Assembly (NCBI RefSeq): GCF_024508275.1
Contig: NZ_CP101989.1
Coordinates: 1,674,001-1,738,000, forward strand
Source of the DNA: Cellulomonas wangsupingiae
GTDB taxonomy: Bacteria; Actinomycetota; Actinomycetes; Actinomycetales; Cellulomonadaceae
DNA length: 64,000 nt
Direction of reading: 5' to 3'
The notes beneath the pieces were generated by a model that had not been told where the DNA came from, searched no databases, and saw only the letters and a list, made by a program, of their open reading frames with translations. A program made the position numbers and the translations under genes. Positions 26,691-35,866 of this stretch are shown piece after piece (the stretch's first letter is position 1; each line of letters opens with the position of its first letter).

Positions 26691-28988
26691 GTGGACGAAC
26701 CCCTGGTGCCGCAGGTCGGTGCGCCGGCGCGCGCGCTGCTGGACCGCACCACGGCGCTGGCGCGCACGGCCAGGGACGTCCTGGACCACCTGGACGGCAC
26801 CGTGCTGCGCATCGCCGACACGGTGGCGCGCGACCGCGAGCAGCGCGTGCGCGCCGAGCTCGCGCTCGTCCCCGTCGCCAGGATCGGGGACGCGACGGAC
26901 CGCAACCTGCGCCTCGGCAGGCTCGAGGACGCCGGCTACCGCGTGGCCGCCGACCTCATCGGGGTGCCCGCCGACGCGCTGGAGCAGGTCCCCGGCGTCG
27001 GGCCGCACACGGCCCGGGCCGCGGCGGCCGCCGTCGAGCAGCTCGCGGACGTCGCGCGGGAGGTGACCGCGCCGCGCCTGCGCCTCGACCGGCCCGACGG
27101 CGCACCCGACGTCCTGGCGACCACGCAGCTGCTCGCGCTGCTGGCACGCTCGCTGCGGCTGCACCCGCTGGTCGAGCCCCACCGGCAGGCGCTCGTCGAC
27201 CACGTGCGGACCGTCGAGGCGTTCGCACCGGTCGCCGCGCCCACCCGCCGCCGGTGGCGGCACGTGCTCGCCCGGCCCGCCACCCGGCGCGCCGCGCGGC
27301 ACGCGCTGGGCGTGCTGGCCGAGGCCGATGCCTGGGCGGAGCGCACCGGCCTGGGCGCTGTCGTCGAGCACCTCGCCGCCGCGTGCGCGGAGCCCGACCC
27401 GACGCAGGGCGTCCTGTGGGACGACGTCGAGTCCCGCCCCGCCACGTACACGACCGAGCTCCTGCGCCTCGTGCCCGCCGCGATCGACCTGGTCGTCGAG
27501 CGGGGTCTCCTGGCGGCCGACCTGGCCGCCCAGGTGGCCGACCACCCGCTCGACACCGCTGCGCTGCGGGTGCGCCTGCGCGGCTACCAGGACTTCGGTG
27601 CCCGGTTCCTGCTGCACCAGGGCCGCGCGCTGCTCGGCGACGAGATGGGGCTCGGCAAGACCGTGCAGGCGATCGCCGCGATGGCGCACGTCACCGCGCA
27701 GGGCGCCACCCACCTGCTCGTGGTGTGCCCGGCGAGCGTCCTGGTGACGTGGCAGCGCGAGATCGAGCGCCACTCGACGCTGACGCCGGTCCGCGTGCAC
27801 GGGCCCGACGCGGCCGCCGCGGGGGAGCGGTGGCTGCGGGACGGCGGCGTCGCCGTGGCCACGTACGGGTCGCTGCGCCACGTACCGGCGCTCGAGTGCC
27901 CGGCGTCCGCTCCGGTGTCGTCGGGGCCGGGCGGCGACGCTGTGCCCGGCATCACCGCCGGTGCGCTCGGCATGCTCGTCGTCGACGAGGCGCACCTGGT
28001 GAAGAACCCGCGCACCGCGCGGGCCCGTGAGGTCCGGGCCTGGGCGGCCCGCACCGCGCGCGTGGCGCTGCTGACGGGCACGCCGATGGAGAACCGCGTC
28101 GGCGACTTCGTCGAGCTGGTGCGCCTCGTGCAGCCGGACCTCGCAGCAGGTCTGCCGCGTCATCTCGGGCTGGCCGGCCGTGACGCGTTCCGCCGCGCCG
28201 TGGCGCCGGTGTACCTGCGGCGTGACCGCGACGACGTGCTGGTGGAGCTGCCCGCCCTGACCGTCGTGGACGAGTGGGAGGAGCTGACGGGGGAGGGTCA
28301 GCGGGCCTACCGCGCGGCGGTGTCCACCGGCGACCTCATGACGATGCGCAGGGTCGCGTCGGTGCGCGACGGGCACCCCACCTCGGGCAAGCTCGGCCGG
28401 CTGCTGGAGATCGTCGCCGACGCGCGGGCGCACGGGCGGCGGGTCGTCGTGTTCTCGTGGTTCCGGGACGTGCTGGACGTCGTCGCCGACGCGCTCGTGC
28501 GGCACGGGGGTGCCACGGTCGTCGGCCCTCTGACGGGTGACGTCCCGCCGCAGCGGCGCCAGGAGATGGTCGACGAGCTCGCGGCGCTCGACGCGTCGGT
28601 CGGTGCGGTGCTCGTCGCCCAGGTCCAGGCCGGGGGGGTGGGGCTGAACCTGCAGTGCGCCTCGGTGGCGGTCCTCTGCGAGCCGCAGCTGACCCCCGCG
28701 GCCGAGGCGCAGGCGTTCGCGCGTCTGCACCGCATGGGCCAGCTGCGGCCCGTGACCGCGCACCGCCTCCTCGCCGAGGGCACGGTCGACGAGCGGCTCG
28801 TGGCGCTGCTCGCGGACAAGGCGCTCGAGTTCGACACGTACGTGCGCGACTCGCTGCTCGCGGAGCAGACGGTCCGGGCCGTCGACGTGACGCAGGCGGA
28901 CCTGGCACGGGACGTCGTCGCCTGGGAGCAGGCGCAGTGGGGCCGCGGGCCCCTGTGGGACGCCCCGTCGGAGGTCCTGGAGGCCTGA
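26691..28988 (+). CDS. SNF2-family helicase with N-terminal helix-hairpin-helix
   Basis: A 765-residue protein. Residues about 95-120 (ALEQVPGVGPHTARAAAAA) form a helix-hairpin-helix DNA-binding motif inside a helical N-terminal region of about 300 residues. The SNF2 core follows: RLRGYQDFGARFLL, GDEMGLGKTVQA (Lys about 323), LVVDEAHLVKNPRT (DEAH at about 432), LLTGTPMENRVGDFVEL, VVVFSWFRDVLDVV and ARLHRMGQLRPV. SNF2 proteins are ATP-driven double-stranded-DNA translocases. The GTG at 26691 is preceded by GATCAT at 6 nt. It sits between recX and rny. A role in DNA repair or replication restart is inferred from company and domains. Confidence 0.88.
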   Translation: MDEPLVPQVGAPARALLDRTTALARTARDVLDHLDGTVLRIADTVARDREQRVRAELALVPVARIGDATDRNLRLGRLEDAGYRVAADLIGVPADALEQVPGVGPHTARAAAAAVEQLADVAREVTAPRLRLDRPDGAPDVLATTQLLALLARSLRLHPLVEPHRQALVDHVRTVEAFAPVAAPTRRRWRHVLARPATRRAARHALGVLAEADAWAERTGLGAVVEHLAAACAEPDPTQGVLWDDVESRPATYTTELLRLVPAAIDLVVERGLLAADLAAQVADHPLDTAALRVRLRGYQDFGARFLLHQGRALLGDEMGLGKTVQAIAAMAHVTAQGATHLLVVCPASVLVTWQREIERHSTLTPVRVHGPDAAAAGERWLRDGGVAVATYGSLRHVPALECPASAPVSSGPGGDAVPGITAGALGMLVVDEAHLVKNPRTARAREVRAWAARTARVALLTGTPMENRVGDFVELVRLVQPDLAAGLPRHLGLAGRDAFRRAVAPVYLRRDRDDVLVELPALTVVDEWEELTGEGQRAYRAAVSTGDLMTMRRVASVRDGHPTSGKLGRLLEIVADARAHGRRVVVFSWFRDVLDVVADALVRHGGATVVGPLTGDVPPQRRQEMVDELAALDASVGAVLVAQVQAGGVGLNLQCASVAVLCEPQLTPAAEAQAFARLHRMGQLRPVTAHRLLAEGTVDERLVALLADKALEFDTYVRDSLLAEQTVRAVDVTQADLARDVVAWEQAQWGRGPLWDAPSEVLEA

Positions 28989-29071
28989 CCTGGCGCGGCG
29001 GTGCGGCGCCGGCCCGTCGAGCAGTGACAATGGGCCGGACGCCCGCACGGGCGTCACGTCGAGGAGGTGCC

Positions 29072-30604
29072 GTGGAGCCGGCTGCGTTCGCTACGGTCGT
29101 CGGGCTGCTCGGTGCATGCCTGGTCGCCCTCATCCTGGTGCTGACCGCACGCCGTGAGGCCGACCAGCATCGCCGTCGGGCCAGCGAGGACGTCGCGCGG
29201 ATCCGGGACGAGGCGCGCGCGATGCTGGCCGACGCCGAGCGCCGCGAGCGCCGCGTCGCCGACCGGGAGCGCGAGCTCGCCGCCGAGCGTGCCGCGACGG
29301 CCGACCTCGAACGGCGCGCCCGCGCCGAGGCCGAGGCGCTCGCGGAGGCCCGCCGGGTCGCGGCCCGCGAGCTCGACAAGGCCGAGCGCGTCGCGGCGCG
29401 CACGGTCGCGGACGCCGACCGCGCGGCCAACGAACGGCTCGCCGACGCCCGGGCCCAGGCGCGCGCCGAGCTGGAGTCCGTCAGCGGCATCACGCAGGAC
29501 GAGGCGCTGGCGGAGCTGACGCGCCGCATCGGCGACGAGGCCGCCGCCGCCGCCGCGGCGCAGGTGCGTCGCGTCGAGGCCCAGGCCCGTCGGACGGCGG
29601 AGGCCCGTGCGCGGCGGATCGTGTCCACCGCGGTGCAGCGCGTCGCGGTGCCGACCAGCGCCCAGGCCGCCGTCACGATCCTGCCGCTGCCGTCGGACGA
29701 GATGAAGGGCCGCATCATCGGCAAGGAGGGGCGCAACATCCGGCACTTCGAGGCGCTCACCGGCGTCAACGTGCTCGTCGACGAGACGCCCGACACCGTC
29801 GTCCTGTCGTGCTTCGACGCCGAGCGGCGCGAGCTCGCCGAGGTGACGCTCGAGACCCTGATGTCGGACGGGCGCATCCACCCCCAGCGCATCGAGGCGG
29901 CGTACGCCGAAGCGGTTGCCGGCGCGGACGACCGCCACGACGCGGCCGGGCACGACGCGGCCGAGCGTGCGGGCGTCGACCGCCTGCACCCGGACCTCGT
30001 GCGCACGATGGGCCGGTTGCGGCTGCGGTCGTCGTACGGCCAGAACGTCCTGGAGCACCTCGTCGAGAGCGCGCAGATCGCCGCAGCGATCGCGAGCGAG
30101 GTGGGCGCCGACGTCGCCGTGGCCCGCCGCGGGGCGTTCCTGCACGACCTCGGCAAGGCCCTCACCGGGCAGGTCGCCGGCCCTCACGCGGCCGTGGGTG
30201 CGGATCTCGCGCGCCGGGCGGGGGAGTCGGACGCGGTCGTCAACGCCATCGCCGCCCACCACGACGAGGTGCCGGCCGAGACGGTGGAGGCGGTCCTGGT
30301 GCAGGCCGCGGACGCCGTGTCCGCGGCCCGGCCGGGTGCCCGCCGCCAGGAGATCGACCAGTACGTCGAGCGCATGGGTGAGCTCGAGGCCCTCGTCACG
30401 GGCTTCCGCGGTGTCCGTCGCGCCCTCGCGATGGCCGCCGGCAGGGAGGTCCGCGTCGTGGTCGAGCCGGACGAGGTCGACGACCACGCGCTGCCCCAGC
30501 TGGCGTCGGCGATCGCCAAGCACATCGAGGCGGACCTGACGTACCCCGGTGAGATCCGCGTGACCGTGGTGCGCGAGCTGCGGGCGAGCGCGACCGCGGG
30601 CTGA
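29072..30604 (+). CDS. rny: ribonuclease Y
   Basis: A 510-residue protein of the expected RNase Y length. An N-terminal membrane helix (ATVVGLLGACLVALILVLTA) precedes a long charged coiled coil (about residues 27-185), a KH domain (MKGRIIGKEGRNIRHFEALTGV) and an HD domain with the metal pair in RRGAFLHDLGKAL and AAHHDEVP. It is a membrane-anchored endonuclease of mRNA turnover. A GAGGAGG sequence precedes the GTG at 29072. GACAAT at 29026 could be a -10. Frame and coiled-coil composition are clean, with no sign of decay. Confidence 0.92.
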   Translation: MEPAAFATVVGLLGACLVALILVLTARREADQHRRRASEDVARIRDEARAMLADAERRERRVADRERELAAERAATADLERRARAEAEALAEARRVAARELDKAERVAARTVADADRAANERLADARAQARAELESVSGITQDEALAELTRRIGDEAAAAAAAQVRRVEAQARRTAEARARRIVSTAVQRVAVPTSAQAAVTILPLPSDEMKGRIIGKEGRNIRHFEALTGVNVLVDETPDTVVLSCFDAERRELAEVTLETLMSDGRIHPQRIEAAYAEAVAGADDRHDAAGHDAAERAGVDRLHPDLVRTMGRLRLRSSYGQNVLEHLVESAQIAAAIASEVGADVAVARRGAFLHDLGKALTGQVAGPHAAVGADLARRAGESDAVVNAIAAHHDEVPAETVEAVLVQAADAVSAARPGARRQEIDQYVERMGELEALVTGFRGVRRALAMAAGREVRVVVEPDEVDDHALPQLASAIAKHIEADLTYPGEIRVTVVRELRASATAG

Positions 30605-30624
30605 CGGCCGCGCTCGCCGGGCCG

Positions 30625-31488
30625 CTACTGGTCGATCGTCGCCGCCAGCGCCGGTGCCTCGGCCTTCGCCGTCCCGGCGGTCAGCCGGCCGACGCGGGAC
30701 GCGAGGCGCTCGGCCAGCGCCGTGAGCGCGTAGTTGATGACGATGAAGACCACGGCGGCCACGAGCAGCGCCTGCAGGATGTTGCCGTTCCCGGAGCCGA
30801 ACCGGCGTGCCGCGTCGAGCAGCTCGGGGTAGGTGATGATCGCGCCGAGGGCGGTGTCCTTGAGGATCACGACGAGCTGGCTGGCGATCGCGGGGAGCAT
30901 CGCGATCAGGGCCTGGGGGATCTCGACGATCCGCAGCGACTGCGCCGGCCGCAGACCGACCGCGAGGGCGGCCTCGCGCTGCCCGCGGGGGAGGTTGTGG
31001 ACGCCCGACCGCACCAGCTCGGCGAACACCGACCCGTTGTAGAGCGTCAGGCCGAGCACGACGGCCAGCAGCGGCACGTCGCGCGGCTCGACGACGCGCA
31101 GCTGCGAGATGCCCGCGTAGAAGAAGATCATCATCAGCAGCACGGGCACCGCGCGGAAGAACTCGACGACGGTCCCCGCCAGCCACCTCACGACCCGGGA
31201 GCCGGACAGCCGGCCGAGGCCCAGCACGAGGCCGAGCACGGCCGATGCGACGATCGCCAGCCCGGCGGCCCGCAGGGTGTCCCGCAGCCCCGGCAGCAGG
31301 TAGTCCGTCCACGTGCCGGGCTGGAGGAACGGCCGCCACAGGGCCGCGTCGAGCTGGCCCTTGCGGTCGAGCAGCACGAGGACCCAGGCCCCGATGCCGG
31401 CGACGACGACGGCGGCCACGATGTTGACCACCATCATCCGTCGCCGCGTGCGAGGGCCGGGGACGTCGAACAGGACGGACTGGGTCAT
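30625..31488 (-). CDS. gluD: glutamate/polar amino acid ABC importer, permease (GluD type)
   Basis: A 287-residue permease with about five to six membrane helices and the EAA loop SGVHNLPRGQREAALAVGLRPAQSLRIVEIPQA. It reads as the second HisM-type permease of a polar amino acid importer. Its ATG at 31488 overlaps the end of the previous permease by 4 nt (ATGA). The C-terminal tail is polar and about 30 residues longer than in minimal homologues, as in corynebacterial GluD. It converges on rny with 20 bp between stops and no obvious terminator. Confidence 0.88.
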   Translation of the reverse strand: MTQSVLFDVPGPRTRRRMMVVNIVAAVVVAGIGAWVLVLLDRKGQLDAALWRPFLQPGTWTDYLLPGLRDTLRAAGLAIVASAVLGLVLGLGRLSGSRVVRWLAGTVVEFFRAVPVLLMMIFFYAGISQLRVVEPRDVPLLAVVLGLTLYNGSVFAELVRSGVHNLPRGQREAALAVGLRPAQSLRIVEIPQALIAMLPAIASQLVVILKDTALGAIITYPELLDAARRFGSGNGNILQALLVAAVVFIVINYALTALAERLASRVGRLTAGTAKAEAPALAATIDQ

Positions 31489-32174
31489 CGGGCCACCGCC
31501 AGCCGCCGCGAGAGCGAGGTCGTCGCGATCCCGACGGGGACGACGATGATCACGTAGCCGAGCGCGAACGTCAGGAAGATCGCGAAGATGACGTCGGGGC
31601 GGAACTCGATCATGGTCCTCATCAGTCCGGACGTCTCGGCCACCGAGCCGGCCGCGGCCACGGTGGAGTTCTTGATGAGGGCGATGAGCACGTTCCCCAG
31701 CGGCGCGACCGCGCCGCGGAACGCCTGCGGCAGGATGATCAGCCGTGCTGCCGGCCAGAAGCCCAGTCCGATCGCCCGGGCGGCCTCCGACTGCCCGACC
31801 GGCACGGTGTTGACGCCGGAGCGCAGCGCCTCGCAGACGAACGCCGCGTGGTACGCCGCGAGTCCCAGGACGGCGAGCCGGAAGAAGTTGGTCTGGAAGT
31901 CGCTCGAGAGCGTGATGCCCAGCTGGCCCCACAGGCCGAGCACGCAGAACACGATGATGATCGTCAGGGGCGTGTTGCGCAGCAGCGTCACGTACGTCGT
32001 GCCGGCCCAGCGCAGGCTCGGTACCGGCGAGATCCGCATGACGGCGAGCACGGTGCCGACGACGAGCGCGATGACGCCGGCGTACAGCGTCAGCTGGATG
32101 TTCACCCAGAACGCCGCGAGCACGTCGAACTCGTCGAACAGGGACACGAACTGGTCGAGGTAGCCCTCGTCCAC
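31485..32174 (-). CDS. gluC: glutamate/polar amino acid ABC importer, permease (GluC type)
   Basis: A 229-residue permease. WVNIQLTLYAGVIALVVGTVLAVMR is the first helix pair, followed by LRNTPLTIIIVF and the EAA loop SGVNTVPVGQSEAARAIGLGFWPAARLIILPQA. It should pair with the next gene product to form the channel. It is separated from gluB by a 77-nt gap that holds a strong hairpin. Confidence 0.9.
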   Translation of the reverse strand: MDEGYLDQFVSLFDEFDVLAAFWVNIQLTLYAGVIALVVGTVLAVMRISPVPSLRWAGTTYVTLLRNTPLTIIIVFCVLGLWGQLGITLSSDFQTNFFRLAVLGLAAYHAAFVCEALRSGVNTVPVGQSEAARAIGLGFWPAARLIILPQAFRGAVAPLGNVLIALIKNSTVAAAGSVAETSGLMRTMIEFRPDVIFAIFLTFALGYVIIVVPVGIATTSLSRRLAVAR

Positions 32175-32198
32175 CGGACCTCCCGGGAGGTGAGCGGG

Positions 32199-32234
32199 CC
32201 CGGGGCCGGACCGCTGCGGCGGGCCGGCCCCGGG
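32199..32234 (-). terminator. hairpin between gluB and gluC
   Basis: CCCGGGGCCGG and its exact complement form an 11-bp stem around a 14-nt loop in the gluB-gluC gap. It sits just after the binding-protein gene on the transcribed strand, so it may act as a partial terminator or as an mRNA 3' stabiliser. Confidence 0.6.
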
Positions 32235-32251
32235 ATGGCGTCAGACGAAGG

Positions 32252-33124
32252 TCAGGCGCACGCCTCGACGGTCGGCGGGTTCAGCTCCTCGTTGGGCTGG
32301 TAGCCCGACGCGCCCACGTTGTCGTCCAGGGCGGACTGCCACGAGCCGTCCTCGATCATCTCGGTGATCGCGGCGTTCACGTCCTCGCAGAAGTCGCTGT
32401 CCTTGGCCAGGCCGACACCGTAGTTCTCCTCCGAGAACGGGTTGCCGACGACCTTCACCTTGCCCTCGTTGGCGGCGACGGACGCCAGGCCGGCGAGGAT
32501 GATGTCGTCGGTCGTCACGGCGTCCACGGTGCCGGCGACGAGCGCGGTGACGCACTCGGCGTAGCCCGGCTGCTCCAGCAGCTCGGTGCCCGCGGCGTAC
32601 TCGTCCTTGATCCGCTGCGCGGACGTCGAGCCGGTCACCGAGCACAGGTTCTTGCCCTCGAGGTCCTCGGGGCCGGAGATCGAGTCGTCGTCGGCCGCGA
32701 CGAGCAGGTCCTGCCCGGCGACGAAGTACGGGCCGGCGAAGGCCACGACCTCCTTGCGCTTGTCGGTGATCGAGTAGGTCGCGAAGATCATGTCGACCTG
32801 GCCGTTCTGCAGCATCGTCTCGCGCTGCGCGGACGGGGCCTGCACCCACTCGATCTGCTCCTCGCCGTACCCGAGCTTGTCCGCGACGTAGGTCGCGACG
32901 GCGACGTCGAAGCCGGTGTAGTCGCTGCCGTCCTGGTACCCCAGGCCGGGCTGGTCGAACTTGATGCCGATCCGCAGGGTGCCCTCGGCCCCGGCCGTCT
33001 CGTCACCGGTGGCCGCGCCGCCGGCGCCGGCGGTCTCCTCGGGCTCGTCACCCCCGCCTGCGCAGGCGCCGAGCGTGAGCGCGGCCACCGCCGTGAGGGC
33101 GATCGCCAGTCGTGGTGCACGCAT
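32252..33124 (-). CDS. gluB: glutamate/polar amino acid ABC importer, lipoprotein binding protein (GluB type)
   Basis: A 290-residue family 3 solute-binding protein. The signal peptide [21 protein letters not shown] ends in a lipobox with Cys21 as the lipid anchor, followed by a flexible Gly/Glu/Thr linker. [26 protein letters not shown] and [23 protein letters not shown] are signature blocks of glutamate/glutamine binding proteins. A GAAGGGAAG sequence precedes the ATG. It captures the amino acid outside the membrane and delivers it to GluCD. Confidence 0.92.
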   Translation of the reverse strand: MRAPRLAIALTAVAALTLGACAGGGDEPEETAGAGGAATGDETAGAEGTLRIGIKFDQPGLGYQDGSDYTGFDVAVATYVADKLGYGEEQIEWVQAPSAQRETMLQNGQVDMIFATYSITDKRKEVVAFAGPYFVAGQDLLVAADDDSISGPEDLEGKNLCSVTGSTSAQRIKDEYAAGTELLEQPGYAECVTALVAGTVDAVTTDDIILAGLASVAANEGKVKVVGNPFSEENYGVGLAKDSDFCEDVNAAITEMIEDGSWQSALDDNVGASGYQPNEELNPPTVEACA

Positions 33125-33173
33125 GTGTGCTTCCCTTCGTCGTGCTTCGTGGGATCAGTCCGGGGTGCTGCCG

Positions 33174-33968
<795 letters not shown>

Positions 33969-33974
33969 TGCTCG

Positions 33975-33980
33975 AACCTA
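33975..33980 (-). promoter_or_regulatory. -10 element of gluABCD
   Basis: TAGGTT on the minus strand, 6 nt before the gluA ATG. The 144-bp gluA-miaB gap must also hold the miaB promoter. Confidence 0.5.
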
Positions 33981-34098
33981 CGGGTGGGATGTTGCGGACG
34001 CCATCGATGCACGTCACGGTCCAGTAACAGCCTGTTCACACGGATCGTCCCGGGCTCCGCGCGCGGACGGCCGGGCCGGGGCGCCGCGGACGGCGTCG

Positions 34099-34104
34099 TA
34101 CGCT
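34099..34104 (+). promoter_or_regulatory. -10 element of miaB
   Basis: TACGCT stands 8 nt before the miaB ATG, giving a leader of at most a few bases. Confidence 0.45.
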
Positions 34105-34112
34105 GGGGAACG

Positions 34113-35726
34113 ATGTCCACGACCCTGCCCGCCCCGGCACGCACGCACGTCCCGGGCCCCGCGACCGACACCGACCTCCTCGAGGGCGGGCGCGCGCGCA
34201 CGTACCTGGTCAAGACGCTCGGGTGCCAGATGAACGTGCACGACTCGGAGCACATGGCCGGCATGCTCGAGCAGGCCGGCTACGTGCCGGCCGCGCCGGC
34301 GCAGGCGGCGGCGGAGGACGTCGACGTCCTCGTCATCAACACGTGCGCGGTGCGGGAGAACGCCGCCGACAAGCTCTACGGCAACCTGGGCCGGCTCGCG
34401 AGCACCAAGCGGTCGCGGCCGGGGGGCATGCAGATCGCCGTCGGCGGCTGCCTGGCCCAGAAGGACCGTGCCGGGATCGTCGAGCGGGCACCGTGGGTCG
34501 ACGTCGTCTTCGGCACCCACAACCTCGACGTGCTGCCGACGCTCCTGGAGCGTGCACGGCACAACGCCGCCGCCCAGGTCGAGATCGCGGAGTCGCTGCA
34601 GGTCTTCCCGAGCACGCTGCCGACCCGCCGCGAGTCGGTGTACGCCGGCTGGGTGTCGATCTCGGTGGGGTGCAACAACACCTGCACGTTCTGCATCGTG
34701 CCCCACCTGCGCGGCAAGGAGCGCGACCGGCGGCCGGGCGAGATCCTGGCCGAGGTCGAGGCGCTCGTCGCGACGGGTGCGATCGAGGTCACGCTGCTCG
34801 GGCAGAACGTCAACTCCTACGGCGTGGGCTTCGGCGACCGCCACGCGTTCGGCAAGCTGCTGCGTGCGGTCGGCGCGGTCCCCGGGCTCGAGCGCGTGCG
34901 CTTCACGTCGCCCCACCCGGCGGCGTTCACGGACGACGTCATCGCCGCCATGGCCGAGACGCCGACGGTGATGCCGCAGCTGCACATGCCGCTGCAGTCG
35001 GGGTCCGACCGGGTGCTGCGCGCCATGCGCCGGTCGTACCGCGCCGAGCGGTTCCTCGGGATCCTCGACCGCGTGCGCGCCGCGATCCCGCACGCCGCCA
35101 TCACGACGGACGTCATCGTGGGGTTCCCGGGCGAGACGGAGGAGGACTTCGCGCAGACGCTCGACGTCGTCGAGCGCTCGCGGTTCTCGTCGGCGTTCAC
35201 CTTCCAGTACTCGCCCCGTCCCGGGACGCCGGCCGCCGACCTGCCCGACCAGCTGCCCAAGGCCGTCGTGCAGGAGCGCTACGAGCGCCTGGTGGCGCTG
35301 CAGGAGCGCATCTCCGCGGAGGAGAACGCGGCACAGGTCGGCCGGACGGTCGACGTGCTCGTCGCGCAGGGCGAGGGCCGCAAGGACGGCGCGACGGCCC
35401 GCATCTCGGGTCGCGCGCAGGACAACCGCCTGGTGCACCTGTCGCTGCCGGCAGGCCTCGGCGCCGACGGCGCGCCCCGGCCCGGCGACCTCGTCACGGT
35501 GGAGGTCACGCACGGGGCGCCGCACCACCTCGTCGCCGACTCGGCGCTGGCGCCCGGCGGGACGTTCCGGGTGCGACGCACCCGCGCGGGCGACGCCTGG
35601 CAGGCGCGCGCGGAGGGCCGCGAGGAGCACACGCACGGCACCGGCGGCGGCTGCGGCACGGCCGCGCCCGCCCCCGCCGGCCCGGTGGTGCTCGGCCTGC
35701 CGACCCTCGGCCGCCCGTCGGTCTGA
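34113..35726 (+). CDS. miaB: tRNA 2-methylthioadenosine synthase MiaB
   Basis: A 537-residue radical-SAM methylthiotransferase. The N-terminal UPF0004 domain ([22 protein letters not shown] ... [10 protein letters not shown] ... GGCLAQKD) supplies three Cys for the auxiliary cluster. The radical-SAM motif is [20 protein letters not shown], and a TRAM domain follows near the end. It adds methylthio to isopentenyladenosine-37 of tRNAs; the isopentenyl group is added by MiaA, encoded at 39398. The C-terminal 50 residues are a variable tail with [10 protein letters not shown]. Gene order miaB-miaA-dapF-hflX is conserved across actinobacteria. Confidence 0.95.
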   Translation: MSTTLPAPARTHVPGPATDTDLLEGGRARTYLVKTLGCQMNVHDSEHMAGMLEQAGYVPAAPAQAAAEDVDVLVINTCAVRENAADKLYGNLGRLASTKRSRPGGMQIAVGGCLAQKDRAGIVERAPWVDVVFGTHNLDVLPTLLERARHNAAAQVEIAESLQVFPSTLPTRRESVYAGWVSISVGCNNTCTFCIVPHLRGKERDRRPGEILAEVEALVATGAIEVTLLGQNVNSYGVGFGDRHAFGKLLRAVGAVPGLERVRFTSPHPAAFTDDVIAAMAETPTVMPQLHMPLQSGSDRVLRAMRRSYRAERFLGILDRVRAAIPHAAITTDVIVGFPGETEEDFAQTLDVVERSRFSSAFTFQYSPRPGTPAADLPDQLPKAVVQERYERLVALQERISAEENAAQVGRTVDVLVAQGEGRKDGATARISGRAQDNRLVHLSLPAGLGADGAPRPGDLVTVEVTHGAPHHLVADSALAPGGTFRVRRTRAGDAWQARAEGREEHTHGTGGGCGTAAPAPAGPVVLGLPTLGRPSV

Positions 35727-35775
35727 CGGCTCCCGCCGGTGCCCGCCCGGGCCACGACGTAGCGTGGTGGTGGGC

Positions 35776-35815
35776 ACCCGGGCCCTAGGGACCACGTCGC
35801 ACGGCGGGCCCGGGT
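35776..35815 (+). terminator. long-loop hairpin between miaB and the AAE transporter gene
   Basis: ACCCGGGCCC and GGGCCCGGGT, a perfect 10-bp inverted repeat, enclose a 20-nt loop. The stem could end miaB transcription or form part of the next gene's leader, since it ends 51 nt before that ATG. No U-tract follows. Confidence 0.5.
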
Positions 35816-35866
35816 CTTCAATGAGCGCGGCACCGTCGCCGTCTCGCACCCTTCGTGGAGTCCGCC

